Shown: positions 46,348-58,058 of the stretch, piece after piece
How positions within the stretch are numbered: position 1 is the stretch's first letter
How the letters are laid out: each line of letters begins with the position of its first letter
Assembly (NCBI GenBank): GCA_902702965.1
Contig: CACRXP010000225.1
Location: 570,687 to 634,686 of the forward strand
Direction: 5' to 3'
DNA length: 64,000 bases
Origin: Spirometra erinaceieuropaei
Lineage: Eukaryota > Platyhelminthes > Cestoda > Diphyllobothriidea > Diphyllobothriidae
Translations under genes and position numbers: made by a program
Notes under the pieces: model-generated
The model's database searches: none
The model's input: the letters and a program-made list of their open reading frames with translations, nothing else
What the model was told of the DNA's origin: nothing

Positions 46348-46739
46348 ATGGGGACGTTTGCGGGCCACGCGCTGCCCGGGAGTTTTTTCCTTTTGTTTGG
46401 AATATGGTCTCTGGTGTTTCAGCTTAAAAAATATTACCGCCGAAAGCGCTTCGAACTTGGGTTCACTTCAGTGCCGGTGGATGTTTATCGCAACCAGATG
46501 ACAACTCCCTGTCCGTGTCCCGGATCAGAAGGTTGTTGCAGCTCAAGGAAAATACCCGTAGACTCAATACTTAAAGCGACCTGCTGCGCCATCGGGATTA
46601 TAGGCGAGGTTTACACTGGGTTTAATGGTGGCAAGTTTGTCTACATTGGAAACGCTCAACATTCGACAATGTTTTCCATGTTCCTTTTGGCCGGTGTCTT
46701 TGAAATCTTGAATTTTTATCGCATTCTGCGCCTTCCACC
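46348..46739 (+). CDS. TMEM45: TMEM45 copy B exon 1
   Basis: 392 bp, residues 1-130 plus two bases, ending CCACC before donor GTAAGT. It contains three hydrophobic spans and the Cys-rich loop 'TTPCPCPGSEGCC'. Confidence 0.92.
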
Positions 46740-49700
46740 GTAAGTTCGACGTGCATTTCATAAGGTGCGAGAACGATACTGACCAAGTAATCTATTTAGC
46801 AATTGTCCAACAATTAATCGAATTAATACTTGCAGTTGGGTGTTTCCCTTTTGACGCTTGTAATGGTTGTAGATGCATATATGCATCTATATATGCTAAA
46901 AACGAATATGAAGTCATTATGCATCGCGAAAGTAGGTCACGTCAAGTACAAAGACAAAATTTTGAAAGACTGTCACAGATTCATGCAACCCGACGTTTAG
47001 TACCTTCAGACACAGTCTCCAATGTGTTGTAGTGATTTAAGGCCTGTATCTCGGCAGTCGTAAAATTCGTTACGGAGCTACGAATTTAACAGTTTTATGC
47101 CGCATGTCTTTTTCACGATCTTTATGCCCATTCTGTCGGAAAACACTTTTTAGCTGAATGGCGGGGAAGCGAACGCCTATTTAGTCGCATTTTACCATCT
47201 TCTGCATGCGGGTAAAATATGAGGACTTTATTGAAATGATTTTTTTCCTTCTAGATCCTCGGACTATCTTTTTAACTTTCTTGCAATTACGACCGAGGGT
47301 ATACTCTTTGTCTTTCATCTGCATGGTCGAACGCCTGCCGATATTTACGTCCACACAATTTTGATCTACGCCGTTCTCATTCTTATTGCTGTGGCCACAT
47401 ATGAGGCGGTGAATCTGCGATCTCACATTGCCGGCCTTCTCCGCTCTATCCTTATCATTCTCCAAGGCACGTGGTTCTGGCACGTAAGCCTCTGCTTTTT
47501 TGAATTTTCCACGTGTTGCGATGACACATTTGAATATGCTTTGCTACTTACTCATGTCTGGCGCCTTCTGATTTGTCGGTAGCAGTCCTCAGTTGTTGAT
47601 TAAAAGTGACATGTACGACGTACCGAAGTATACTGGAACCATTCACGTACTGGTTTGCAATGAGAACTGGTTGTTGAGCGTTTTTGACTTCTTAAGCCCC
47701 CTATCTAAATAGACTGACTCCCTAAACCTCCGATAACTGTAACGTTTGACTCAAAACTCTTTTCAGTATTTTGCAGTTGACTTATTTGAAGGTCGAGATT
47801 ATTTTTACTTGGGATGTCTGCCCTGCTAGTCGATAAATTGGGGTTGAAGTCATTTAAAAGTGTGATAGAAGAAAGATACAAAAAACAGGTTTGCACAGGC
47901 AGGATTTCCAAGTGCTCGAGGTAAATCAGTAGAATATCTATTATGCAGGTAATGCGGGACATTGGTTTCTGGAATTTAATGCCAATATTTTAAACAAGCA
48001 GTCTACTAGTCGTTATTCTTTTCTCACTTTTAAAGGCCGATGAGTTTACAAATACAAGGTGATGTGGCGTATTTAGACACAGGATGCCTCGTGGTTCAAA
48101 CAGAACGTTTGGCCAGAAACTAAACTATGTTGTAGTTTATTTCGGAAATATTTAGTGACCGGCACCTAAACATATTCGAAATATTGCACCCCTCAAAGAT
48201 TACTTTGGAACTTACTTTCCGGTTAATTTTGGCACAGATACTTAAAATACTTTTCAATAAAGTGTCCTGGATAACAACTGTCAGTCAGAATGGTTTTGAA
48301 ACAGTCAAAATCCGTGTCCAGGGTTTGATTAGCCGAAACACTCCTTGCTACTTTAAACGAGGCTCTGTTTAATTACTGACCTTTCCATTCATTCACCAAG
48401 AGGACTAATATTTTGATAAAAACACCTTATGCATTAATAAGGTTGTATAGTCTTGACCCTTTCCAATTCGATGTTTTATGTTCCATACAATATAGTGGGC
48501 AGAAAGAGTCTTGGGGGCTTGATGTACAGCGCTGGCTGGAAGTTACACATTCACTAGGTGATTTAGAGAGCAATTTCTGCCCAATTATTCGTCGTTAGTC
48601 AGCCCTAATCAAATCAGATGAGCGGGATTTCAACAAAGTGACTATTTGTGATCACAAATGTCAGGAAAAAAGGCCCGTTGCTAAGTGGTAGAGAGTTGAC
48701 CATAAAAACACTAAAGAACACATGCTCGAGGCTCAGGTGCTGCAAACTTGTGTCCACCCATTTATGCTCGAATAAACACCTCATCTACAGCGACAGAGGA
48801 TTACAGGTGGCAAGGCAATGATAAACTTACTGTCGATAAAGTACACCTGACCCATTCGCTTGGCCACGTATGTAGACCATCTGCGACCTGTACGAGCGCA
48901 TGTTTGTACTTTTGGTCCATCTAGTAGTCAGTGATATAATTGGCTGAATGAAGGCAAAATAGGCTGAAATAGTATCTTTCAAACCTGCCTTTATTTGCTG
49001 CCTTTACACGGTCGTTACAGATCATCAATACTTCATAGGCCTTCCGGAGTGAGGTATATAAACAGCTGGCGACGGACACTGAGTGTCACATGCTTATTCG
49101 GCATATATATATGCGTAAACTTCAACGCAGACATACAAAGCTGGATGGCGGACACTGAGTGTCACACAATTATTCGACATATGTATATATACATATACAA
49201 AAATATCAAGGGAACGACGACAGAGTCTTTGGGGTAGATTAATGCAGCCCTGTTTCGGGCTTATTTTGCTTTCCTTCAGCCAGTCATAACACCGACTAGC
49301 AGNNNNNNNNNNNNNNNNNNNNNNNNNNNNNNNNNNNNNNNNNNNNNNNNNNNNNNNNNNNNNNNNNNNNNNNNNNNNNNNNNNNNNNNNNNNNNNNNNN
49401 NNNNNNNNNNNNNNNNNNNNNNNNNNNNNNNNNNNNNNNNNNNNNNNNNNNNNNNNNNNNNNNNNNNNNNNNNNNNNNNNNNNNNNNNNNNNNNNNNNNN
49501 NNNNNNNNNNNNNNNNNNNNNNNNNNNNNNNNNNNNNNNNNNNNNNNNTGATCTACACGCGTCTAGGTACGTATACTATATATACGAAACTTCGGTGCGG
49601 AAGGAGGGATACAGAGGGATGGTTCCTGTGAAAAAGGGCCAGACACCTCCTAACCCTCCATAGTGGTGATACTTCTCACCGAACTGATTGCCATCCCTGA

Positions 49701-50041
49701 CGTGAGCGGATCGTAAGATGCTTTCCATGTTTCAGGTCGGAGCCATCCTCTATCCACCTGTTTCCTGGCTCCCAGTGTGGGATGAGCTCGACGTGGAGAG
49801 CATTCCGCGTGCAGCCAACCTCTTCTGCCAGCATGTCCTCCTGGTGTTCGCGTGTGTCCTCCTCACGGCCACAGTGATGGGCTACGGTCTGCGAAACCCG
49901 CCCGCCAATGTTTCGGGACTAAATGGGGGAAAATCCGACGCCCGCACAGGCAGTGATCAACAACGCCTCCTCGACAGTGAGGATGTCAGCGACGAGGAGA
50001 CGGAGCTGCTGGAGATGCGAGCCTGGAAACCGTTGCAGTGA
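46348..50041 (+). CDS. TMEM45: TMEM45 family (DUF716) membrane protein, copy B, three exons
   Basis: Paralogue of copy A. Exons 46348-46739, 47255-47483 and 49736-50041 have exactly the same lengths as in copy A and join to 308 codons plus stop. The start is 'MGTFAGHALPGSFF'. The seven hydrophobic spans and the histidines at 152, 154, 164, 188 and 207 are kept. Differences from copy A include R48 (C in A), C63 (F), D161-equivalent changes in exon 2 and D281 (N), the last creating an acidic dileucine form DQQRLL. Intron 1 is 515 bp; intron 2 is 2252 bp as assembled, with a 246-N gap. An AATAAA lies 144 bp after the stop. Probably functional; the molecular role is not established for this family. 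Confidence 0.9.
47255..47483 (+). CDS. TMEM45: TMEM45 copy B exon 2
   Basis: 229 bp, residues 131-207. The acceptor is TTTTTTTCCTTCTAG, a stronger pyrimidine tract than in copy A; the donor is GTAAGC. 'TTEGILFVFHLHGRTP' and 'LQGTWFWH' are present. Confidence 0.9.
48673..48765 (+). mobile_element. Possible degenerate SINE head
   Basis: 'gcccgttgctaagtggtaga' and 'gctcgaggctcaggtgctgc' sit at the spacing of the A-box and B-box parts of the SINE at 18977. The body is not recognised. Confidence 0.4.
49303..49548. other. Assembly gap (246 N)
   Basis: Both edges match copy A (8802 and 10268), where 1465 bp lies between. The gap length is therefore probably not the true length. Confidence 0.85.
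49736..50041 (+). CDS. TMEM45: TMEM45 copy B exon 3
   Basis: 306 bp, residues 208-308, stop TGA 50039-50041, acceptor CCATGTTTCAG. It carries the last membrane span and the acidic tail with DQQRLL (281-286) and EETELL (294-299). Confidence 0.92.
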   Translation, partial: VGAILYPPVSWLPVWDELDVESIPRAANLFCQHVLLVFACVLLTATVMGYGLRNPPANVSGLNGGKSDARTGSDQQRLLDSEDVSDEETELLEMRAWKPLQ

Positions 50042-53000
50042 TTCTCAATACCCCCGCCCCTTCCTGCAGGCCATTCTCCGCGAAGAAACTTCTTTCCTCC
50101 CCTTTCTGCCTTCAATGCACATTCTTGCTGCCTCTAATTCGCCCACCCCACACACACACATTTCCTTGTCCTGTTATCACATCAAATAAACGCGCCTTTT
50201 TGAGCTTGCGCCAGCTCAAGTGTGTTTTCCGATCGGTCACAGATGCATATCAACCAGCAGGTTGACATTTTCGTTTAACTGTCCATTTTATGCCATTTTA
50301 TGCCATTATCTTGACAGTTTTTGGACTGACATTGGATTACGTTTGGTAATTAATCAAACTGTCCAGGACCTGTAATTTTTTGTGCGTTAACCCACTTATT
50401 TGACTGCCTGTCAGTGTCTGATTGCGCAACAAGTCCGTCTACCTTTCTGGCACTGAACGTAAAATGCAGAGCTGACTCCTTACTCAGTTCGCTCACAAAT
50501 CTTGATCTTCCAAGATGCCCCCCCCCTCTGGTGGGCTGTTCTAACTAGCCAGATGAGACTGGCTTCGCAGCCTTTAGAGGTGGACAAGTCGCTTGCCATA
50601 GGGGTGGGGGTGTAGGACGGTTGACCTGACTCTTGTTGATGACACCTACCAGCTGGTGTCAAAATAAAAATGACTATCTTATCTGCGCCTGCAGATATCT
50701 TGACCAGTCTTCAAGAAACCTAGACCGGTTCCTTTCAGGCCCAGCCCACAGGCGGCTCCTTTGGAAAGAATCCAAGTCTGCCGCGGCTCCGTCACACCAC
50801 ATGTCTTCTAGTGGAAGCCATGGTTAAAATGCGGTCGGAGGATGGTGAAGCAGAGATTAAAACCGCAGTTTCTCGTTGGTCACTTTGCCGGCCGAGCACG
50901 AGGATTATCGCTCACATTATGTCGCTCAGATTAGGATTGGTCCGTCTTGCTTGGCAAAGATAAGCAGATGATGACTGCTCACGCGGCCGAAGAGCGTGTG
51001 GTTCACGGTTCATTTTGCAAAGCATTCAGTGGCAAATCACAGGGTGAGTGGTTAGGCCTCTTTCAGCCACACAGTCTCCTCTTGTCTGTCATCAGTAGTG
51101 TCCTGATTGGTAGGTCGATTTTGGCTGACTTAGAGACTCTGTGGTTCCGAAAATTCCTCAGGCTATCCTAAAAGTTCTGACGGAGGGTTCATTCCTTGTG
51201 ATCTCGGTTTAGAAGCTCGTGTCTTCTTCACATCCAGCATTCAGAAAAACAACGTCTTGGCTTTAGCTTGCAGTCGCATTGTCTCTAATGCCGAAACGGG
51301 GAGTTTCTTAAGTTGTAGCTTATCTCAAACGGGGTCATCTCGGTCGGCCGAAAAGATTATCATTGACTAGGTCTCGCACCGCCGAGGATTATCGAGAGCG
51401 TTGACTAGCCTAGGCAGCGTGTGCCGCCGTCTGCGAATCCAAGTAGGACGTCCAAACTCCGGCTGGTGTTCAAGCATTCTTGTCCATTGTTTTTGTCTGC
51501 TTTTGCGACGCACTTTCCCGAATATCAAGTACACAGTGGCTTTTGACAATGGAGTACCTAAGGGATTAACTTTTTCAGTACAGTGGGGCATCTAGATGGG
51601 TTTATGAAGATCGCAAATATGTCTTGCGCCGGCCTCTGATAAGTCTTTGCATAGTGGAGACTTCGCCATGAGGCGGGCTAGTCGACTTCCTCAATTCTCC
51701 CTCTAAGACAAATCCTCTCGAATAGTGCTCAACAATTTGTGTTTGCTCTGATTGGTTCCCTCTGCTGGGATGCTGCAGCACGTGTCAATCGACCAGTTAA
51801 ACTCTCAAAGGCAACTCCGTTTGTGTTACGCTTTGCGGACTTAACGAGTAAAAAACGTCCACGTGAGGGTTACGCCGGTTGGACATGTGAAAATGTACCG
51901 CCGTATTGCAATTGACTTTCCCCTTCATCCCGGGAGATTTTAGAGTCAGGTAGGTTAGGAATAGGCTTGGACCTGAGTTTTTGTGAGTTATGCTTAGAGT
52001 TAGAACAAGAAAATGGGGGACCCCTGGAATTCAGTCGCGGGGCACTCATAATACTCGGTGGGAGTCCATGTTCCGTTGCCCCCAGCGAGGGTCATCAAAA
52101 GTAGCTCGAGACTCCTTTTCCCATCATGGTTTTCTAGACTGGCCAGGCCCACAATGATCCGATTTTCGCCCTCGATGGCCTCGTTTTGTGTACTTTGCTC
52201 CAGATCTGAATACGGACATTTGCCCAAAAACCCACTCGGAAAGTAATTATGCTTGTATGTATGTGTGCATGTATGTCGGGTCAGCAAAAGTAGCTCGTAA
52301 CTGCTTTTTCCCTCTTGGTTTTCTAGACTAATCCGTCTTCTCAAGACTTGTGCAGCCCGGTCAGACAGCAATGTGTATTCAATAGCCTTAATGGACATTT
52401 ACATGCAGGCCACTCTTCACAAGGAAGTTCATGGTTAACCTCTAAAAATTGATTTCATTTAACTGGACAGACAGCCTCCTACTTGAAGCAAAGGTGAGCA
52501 GTCATGTTGGCATGTATGCGAACTGAAGTGCTAGTGCAATTCACCCGTGCAAAGTCCGGCTGACGCCGAGACAGCGACGGCAAAGCCGGTTCATAGTACT
52601 AGTGACTAAGTTGGCAGACATCGACGAGAGGCCAGCAGCGTTTGTTTTTTTTAAATTAACCTCGATGCTCTACAGCGTACAGCTCAACTCACCGAGCCGT
52701 GGCATCGACAGCCCGTGGCTCAGGACAGCCCGAGCGCAAGGTAGCTGTCCGCGCTTGAGCTTTGTGAGTCTGCGACCAATTTGGAATTCGGCCCCGGAGC
52801 ACTCATAATACTCGGCGGGAGTCCATGTTCCGTTTACTTGATTTTCGAGCACGAATAGACCGTTCGGTCTCATTTTAATGTGCTCTGCGGCAACCGAGAG
52901 CAGCAATTAATCGATTTTATGAAGTAAATTAAGTATCCAACCACAGTTTGGTAAGGATCACAATCGTGTAAGACACAAACAGGACGAAGTACGAAGCATC

Positions 53001-53130
53001 TCAGCTCATCTAGGAGGACTTTCTGACCTCATGGGATGGACAGGTGAGCTACGCGACGCAAAGATTTCCTCTCTAATTCGATATGCTAACCAACAATCAA
53101 TATGGCAGTCCTTACGCCTAGAGATACTTG
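50042..53130 (+). repeat. 3' flank of copy B, duplicated region without a gene
   Basis: Aligns in order with 10759-13170 and parts beyond, including 'gaagtacgaagcatctcagc' (13038 and 52988) and the 'tacagctcaactca.cgagccgtg' block (13605 and 52677). 52800-52860 joins pieces in a different order than copy A. No coding region is supported. The similarity stops at about 53120. Confidence 0.65.
50185..50190 (+). terminator. Candidate polyadenylation signal AATAAA of copy B
   Basis: 144 bp after the stop codon. The aligned sequence of copy A (near 10897) reads CATAAG. Confidence 0.6.
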
Positions 53131-53800
53131 ATGAAATTTATGTTTTTCCCCATCTTGCGAGTCGCCAGTCAGTTCAGAAGCGGCTCTGAAGTGTCTTATA
53201 ACTCCAATTTAGAACAGCACACTTTGTTTGATGAATGTTAATTTGGAGAACTGTGGTGCCCTGCGATAACGTTGTGTTTAGAAGTCTGATTAGACAATGA
53301 CTTGCAAACATCCTATTGAGCAAGGAATCCAATCATTTCGGCTTTTTGACAGTACCTTCGCCAGGCTGTCGAGTGCAGTTTAAAAGTCTATTTTGTTCTG
53401 AAGATGTTTGCTGCACAAGTAGAAAATTATTATTGGGAGTAACCTGAACAAAAATCGAGGCCTCTGCCCTGAAACCAGGGTCCCTAGGCACTTCTGTGCT
53501 TAGTCGTTCTTAAAAGGGCTCCGTTAGCTGCTGCCATATGTTTGCCGCGCAGATGCGTAGCCTGTCCTTCTGATGAAACAGACTAGCAACATAACTGAAG
53601 GTGATCTGAAGAAACGTTGGGGTCTGTGACAAGTCACATGCAATGTTAATCAAAATTCCTGTGTGCGTTTCAAACTATGAAGGCTTTCCCAAGCTGGTCT
53701 GCAAGATTTATAATCGCACAGCATAATCCCAAGTTAGTTCGGTCTGGTCAGTATGCCGGTTGTTGAATGTGCTTCTTTCTGGTAGCCTGCGAAATCCCCG
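53130..53800. other. No feature recognised
   Basis: Unique-looking sequence after the end of the duplicated unit. Confidence 0.4.
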
Positions 53801-54400
53801 TTCGGTAAAAATGACTAATTAAGTAGCATGCATTTTTTCTAATCGATTCTCGCCGTCTTTCAGTTTTATCATTTATGGAAAAATGAACTATTACATATTT
53901 TCCTGTAATAATCTGATAGAAAATATGTCTTTTCATAATTTTATGTCTGAAAATTTACTTCTTTCTATCTTAAAAAGTTTGTACGTTGTTCATTCAAATA
54001 ACTTCGTGTCTGTCCTCTTGCCTATGTTCTTTTAGAGGTATACAAGATAATACACATCAATTACAGAATTTTGTGGGCGCTATATAGTATCTTCTTGATG
54101 TCATAGAGGAGTGTATCATGTTCCCTACGCGGAGAGTACACAAATTTTCAACTATAAACTCTTAAAGCAAACGCAACAAAAGATCAGTCTCGGAATCTTC
54201 CGGAAATCAAAAAATTTTTAAAACCTGAATATAATCGTTCTATGAGTATAATATTTTGAAAGGGCGTGATTCGCCACCTTAGGGGTATTGAAAAGGAGAT
54301 TCTTGCGCATGATTTCTGTAAATTATGTTCCAAATTATAATGTCATCGAAAATCAATGGAAAAAACGCATGCAATTTAAGCATCCACTTCTTATCGATTG
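53800..54400. mobile_element. Foldback-type non-coding element, copy 2
   Basis: 'tagcatgcattttttctaat' (about 53823) and, inverted, 'ggaaaaaacgcatgcaattt' (about 54358) are arms of one palindrome. The left arm matches 35300-35420 and 61150-61270. The outermost ends seen in the 60976 copy are missing. Confidence 0.55.
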
Positions 54401-56760
54401 TGGATATTTCAAGCAGTCGGAAGTCAATGCGCTCAAAAGGCGACATTCTTACGCAACTGAAATACCTTGGAATGATGTCGTAGGATAGCCAATATTACAA
54501 CACCACCTAAGTAATTCTTCCTAATTGAAAACTCATTTCAGAATTTCAATAAAAATTTCGCGAGATTGATCACGAACGCGCTCTGGGACTAGGGCTCCTG
54601 GGCACTTCCACGCCAAGTCATCCTCGAAAACTGCCTGCCAGCCATTCTCAAAGCCTCCCGACCATGTCAGAAAAATACATTTCAGTCGTTAAGGGTTGTC
54701 TGTTTAGAGGCTTTATGTTATGACCTAACAGCTCGAAGCCGACACCCCTGCCAGCTAAAATAACGCAGCACTTGATGCAACCTCATCTACGGTGTGTGGC
54801 GCGACCAAAAAGTTCCGAGACTAACCGCAGCTTAAACGAGATTTTTTTGATATCTGAAGTTCGATAGTGGCGTTCGCGGCGGCTGATGCCGATTGCAGGA
54901 CAAAGTACGGGTGTTCAGTTGTATCACATCTGCCTTATTCTGCCTTCACAGAAATCCGATAAGGATGACGTCAAACTTAACAGACTCCGAGATCCCCTCA
55001 AGGTCATTCAGACGAGTTAAGGCGAGACTAATAGCGGACATTTCGATCATCAGGGTCAATATATAAATCAAATTTTTTTAAAGTGAAGATAGCGGTGGGT
55101 TTTATTAGAATTCCCAAATGGCTGTGAGATCTTTGGCTTTCTTAGAACCACGATAATTCGGTCTGTGTAGGAAAGCTTTAGTGCACATATTTCGTCATAT
55201 AGCACCGAACATTTGGCCGAAGGTCAGAGAAAGAGTGGAACCTTGAAAAGCATAAAAGCTGAGACTTGCTGAGGCTTGCAGCTCGTTTGCTTCTAATAAC
55301 ATTAGAAGAGTGAAAAACATCCTGCACCACCCCCGCCTACCTTTGTTACATAGGTATCTTCTCGTAAGGTAGGATCACACCACGGCAATTCCAGGCGTCC
55401 TGTCGGTGCACTTATGCAAATCACACACGAGAGTTGTCAGTAAGCACCCCCGAAGATGCAGATTATCGCCGCAGAGGAATGACACAATTTAGGCGGCACT
55501 ATGAAATCGACCAATCAGGTGACCAGCAGCATGCAACGATCGACGCCAAACCATGGTAGCAAACCAAATCTCACCAGTGTGCGATCAATACGATCGTCTG
55601 CCCTGAAGTGAGAGGACAACTCATGACAACGCCAACAAACTCCAAAATATACACTAAAATTTAGGGTGACTGTAAAAACCACTTCTCATTCAGCGTTCTC
55701 CACTTACTGAGATTTCCTGGCCCTCCTGACTATATGTAAACTTACCAGCGGCGGTTTATTCGGACGTCGTTATTCTTTTAAAAATTGCCTTATTTTTACT
55801 TTCCAACCATCACGCCCACTTTCTTTGCCAAATGACGGCGCACGATACGACTTTCGTCGGAAATTTGTTTATTTTCTATGTCTTCTTGCTCACCGTCCTG
55901 CGTGTTGTCCCGCCTGTGAAACCCCTCTGCCACCATTCAAAGTAATGTACAGTCCACAGGCTAGCCCTAGTTAGCGGGGGTCCTATACCCTACCGTTACC
56001 GAATGCTGAATTGGAGAACATCTTGTGGACAGTTTGTAGAACGTCTGTCTCCCTTGCCTATATAACCAAATTCACTCCCCTCACACACACGAACTGTCGT
56101 TCTTTGTCCTGTATGAAGCTTGTATTGGAACCAACAGAAACTCTTTAACCCGGGAAGTAATTGACTGCCCCTGTAAGTTGAAGAAATATCGACTTTTCTT
56201 ACGCCTAATAGGCACAATCTCCACTTCCTCGGGCAGGTAGCATCTGACAGAAATTTAGGTCGGCGGCTCAGACCCGTTTGGTGGCTGCCTAGGGTTGATG
56301 AGTAAATTTCTCATTGCTTACAGTTTTCGGTACATAAAAACTGCTTTTGAACTCTTAGAAAACCATAAAAATGACTAACTGCGCGTTTCTCACTCACTTT
56401 GTTGATTTTGCTGGGGATTTTAATGTCCTCATGTTCATTGTCGCAAGGTTTTAGCCCTATCAACAACTGTCAGGTAGCATAAACTTAAGATCGGTCCGGG
56501 TTTTTGAATACTGCAGTGTTCTCAAGAACAAGTGTTGATAGGAGAAGGCAGCAAGTAGGCAAGATCGCTGATCTGCTTACGGTAAAAATGTTGACCAGTG
56601 CCAGTGTGAACAAAACTTGTGTCTCGTAGAACGCAGCAAGACGGTCGAATAAGTAAGGAAGTGCTACTTCGAAAGAAACGCAAAGTAGCCTCGGAATTGG
56701 CGTCATAAAACTGAACCATGAAGTCTTTTCTGCAAGCTCTGTCAAAAAACTATATTTGAG
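54400..56760. other. No gene recognised
   Basis: No domain or repeat family could be supported across this interval. The short open frames do not resemble known proteins. Confidence 0.45.
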
Positions 56761-57930
56761 ACAGCACCGCCAGACACTTGCCTGGTAATAAGGTCAGCTC
56801 AGAAACAGCTCACGGCTCGACTGACCTTGATGACGTTGGTTGTGTGACACACACACATACACACACACACACACACAAGGAACCAGTGTTTGATAAACAT
56901 TCTGAGGGTTCTGCTTCTAAGGCGAATTAAGATGGATGCTACTAGCACGACAACCAAGTATTCAGACAGTCAATCAAGAACCAATTTCGAAATGGAGAAA
57001 CGCTGGATTAGAGACAGTTATGACTGTCCTTTTTGAGTTAAATCTGGATTTCATAAGCAGACACAAAGGGTTAGTCAGTCGGAGTTTTGTGAGTTTCAAG
57101 GCCTACCAATCAGCGCTTAGCCCCACCTTTCGCAGGGAGGATGATGCTCGAGAAGGCGGGTGTGTCCTCCAACTGTAAAACGAGGTCGCTGTCTTTGAAT
57201 AATAGGCTATGCAATGTCTGTTCTCTGTCAATTAAATTAGTATCTTAACTTTTGCCAGTGGTTGGTGTCTAGGAGCAAAGTCCATCGTCAGCTGTCATTT
57301 TTGGCGGTAGCGTCCAATGAAAGTCAGGATATTTGTTGTTAATTTAGGTCCCGACGCAGATTAAACTGTCCTCTAACGACGTGAGTCTATCAAGACGGGA
57401 AAGACGACCGGTTAGGCTCAGTTGAGAAAGTAACTTAGAGAAACCACGCAGAGAAGCATAAATTCGACAAGCACAAGGGAGACGGCGGCGGTTGTTTCTG
57501 GTTTATAAGTCGTCGTCAGCTAGCCAAACTGAAGTCCAGGTTTGGGTAACCTGAGACCCCGGATCGAGATTCATTGGTTGTTGAATTTTAGGTCCTGCAC
57601 AGTGCCATGAAGCCGGGGGTTGTCTGTTTCACCTGTTGCAGTCGTGCATTTTCACTATCGTAGGAATTGAGGCGTTCACTGATCAGGTGACGGGATGCTC
57701 GTCCTGTTATCAGGTACAAGTTCATATGGGATTCTCCTTCCTGAATAGCTACTAGTCGTTCTAGATTGACCTCAAAAGCACAACTGGATAAGCATATCCA
57801 CTAACCCCAATCGGTGGACGTCCCGCTTCCCATGCCATTGAGAAGTGCTTACTAACAAGGCTTGGCTTATCTGTGGCCATCATGAAGTGATACTCGTATC
57901 CTGAGCTGTACACTCGAGATTAGAGTTCTT
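56760..57930 (-). repeat. Inverted copy of 15800-17640
   Basis: Read on the minus strand it follows 15800 to about 16800, then a CA/GT tract and the 'tgagctgtttctgagctgac' block also seen at 17580. The SINE at 16861-17032 and the 17065-17465 repeat are absent here, so they were either inserted in unit 1 or lost from unit 3. Confidence 0.65.
56847..56877 (+). repeat. (CA)n microsatellite
   Basis: Interrupted once (ACACATAC). It mirrors the GT tract of unit 1. Confidence 0.9.
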
Positions 57931-57982
57931 AGACAGAAGATGAAGATGCGATCACTGAAACACAAAAATTTATTTGCCTGAC

Positions 57983-58013
57983 GTTTCCGATTCTCACTCG
58001 AATCCATCATCAG
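57983..58013 (-). ncRNA. Degenerate hammerhead-ribozyme-like motif at a Penelope terminus
   Basis: On the minus strand: CTGATGA (58013-58007), a 5-bp stem GATTC/GAATC with a 6-nt loop, then GGAAAC (57988-57983) and GTCAGG. This order matches the conserved hammerhead core around stem II. Penelope-like elements are known to carry such ribozymes. The stem II base flanks are mismatched (G opposite G) and stem III is not formed, so activity is doubtful. Confidence 0.4.
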
Positions 58014-58058
58014 AGACATTCGCAAATAAAGGTGATGGTGGCACAAGGCGTGCAGTAT

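Larger units (their letters stand above)
47484..49735. other. Intron 2 of copy B
   Basis: The first part aligns loosely with intron 2 of copy A. 48845-49302 is almost identical to 8346-8802. An N gap follows, then 49549-49735 is almost identical to 10268-10452. It lacks the decoy exon and palindrome of copy A in the assembled sequence. No gene. Confidence 0.65.
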
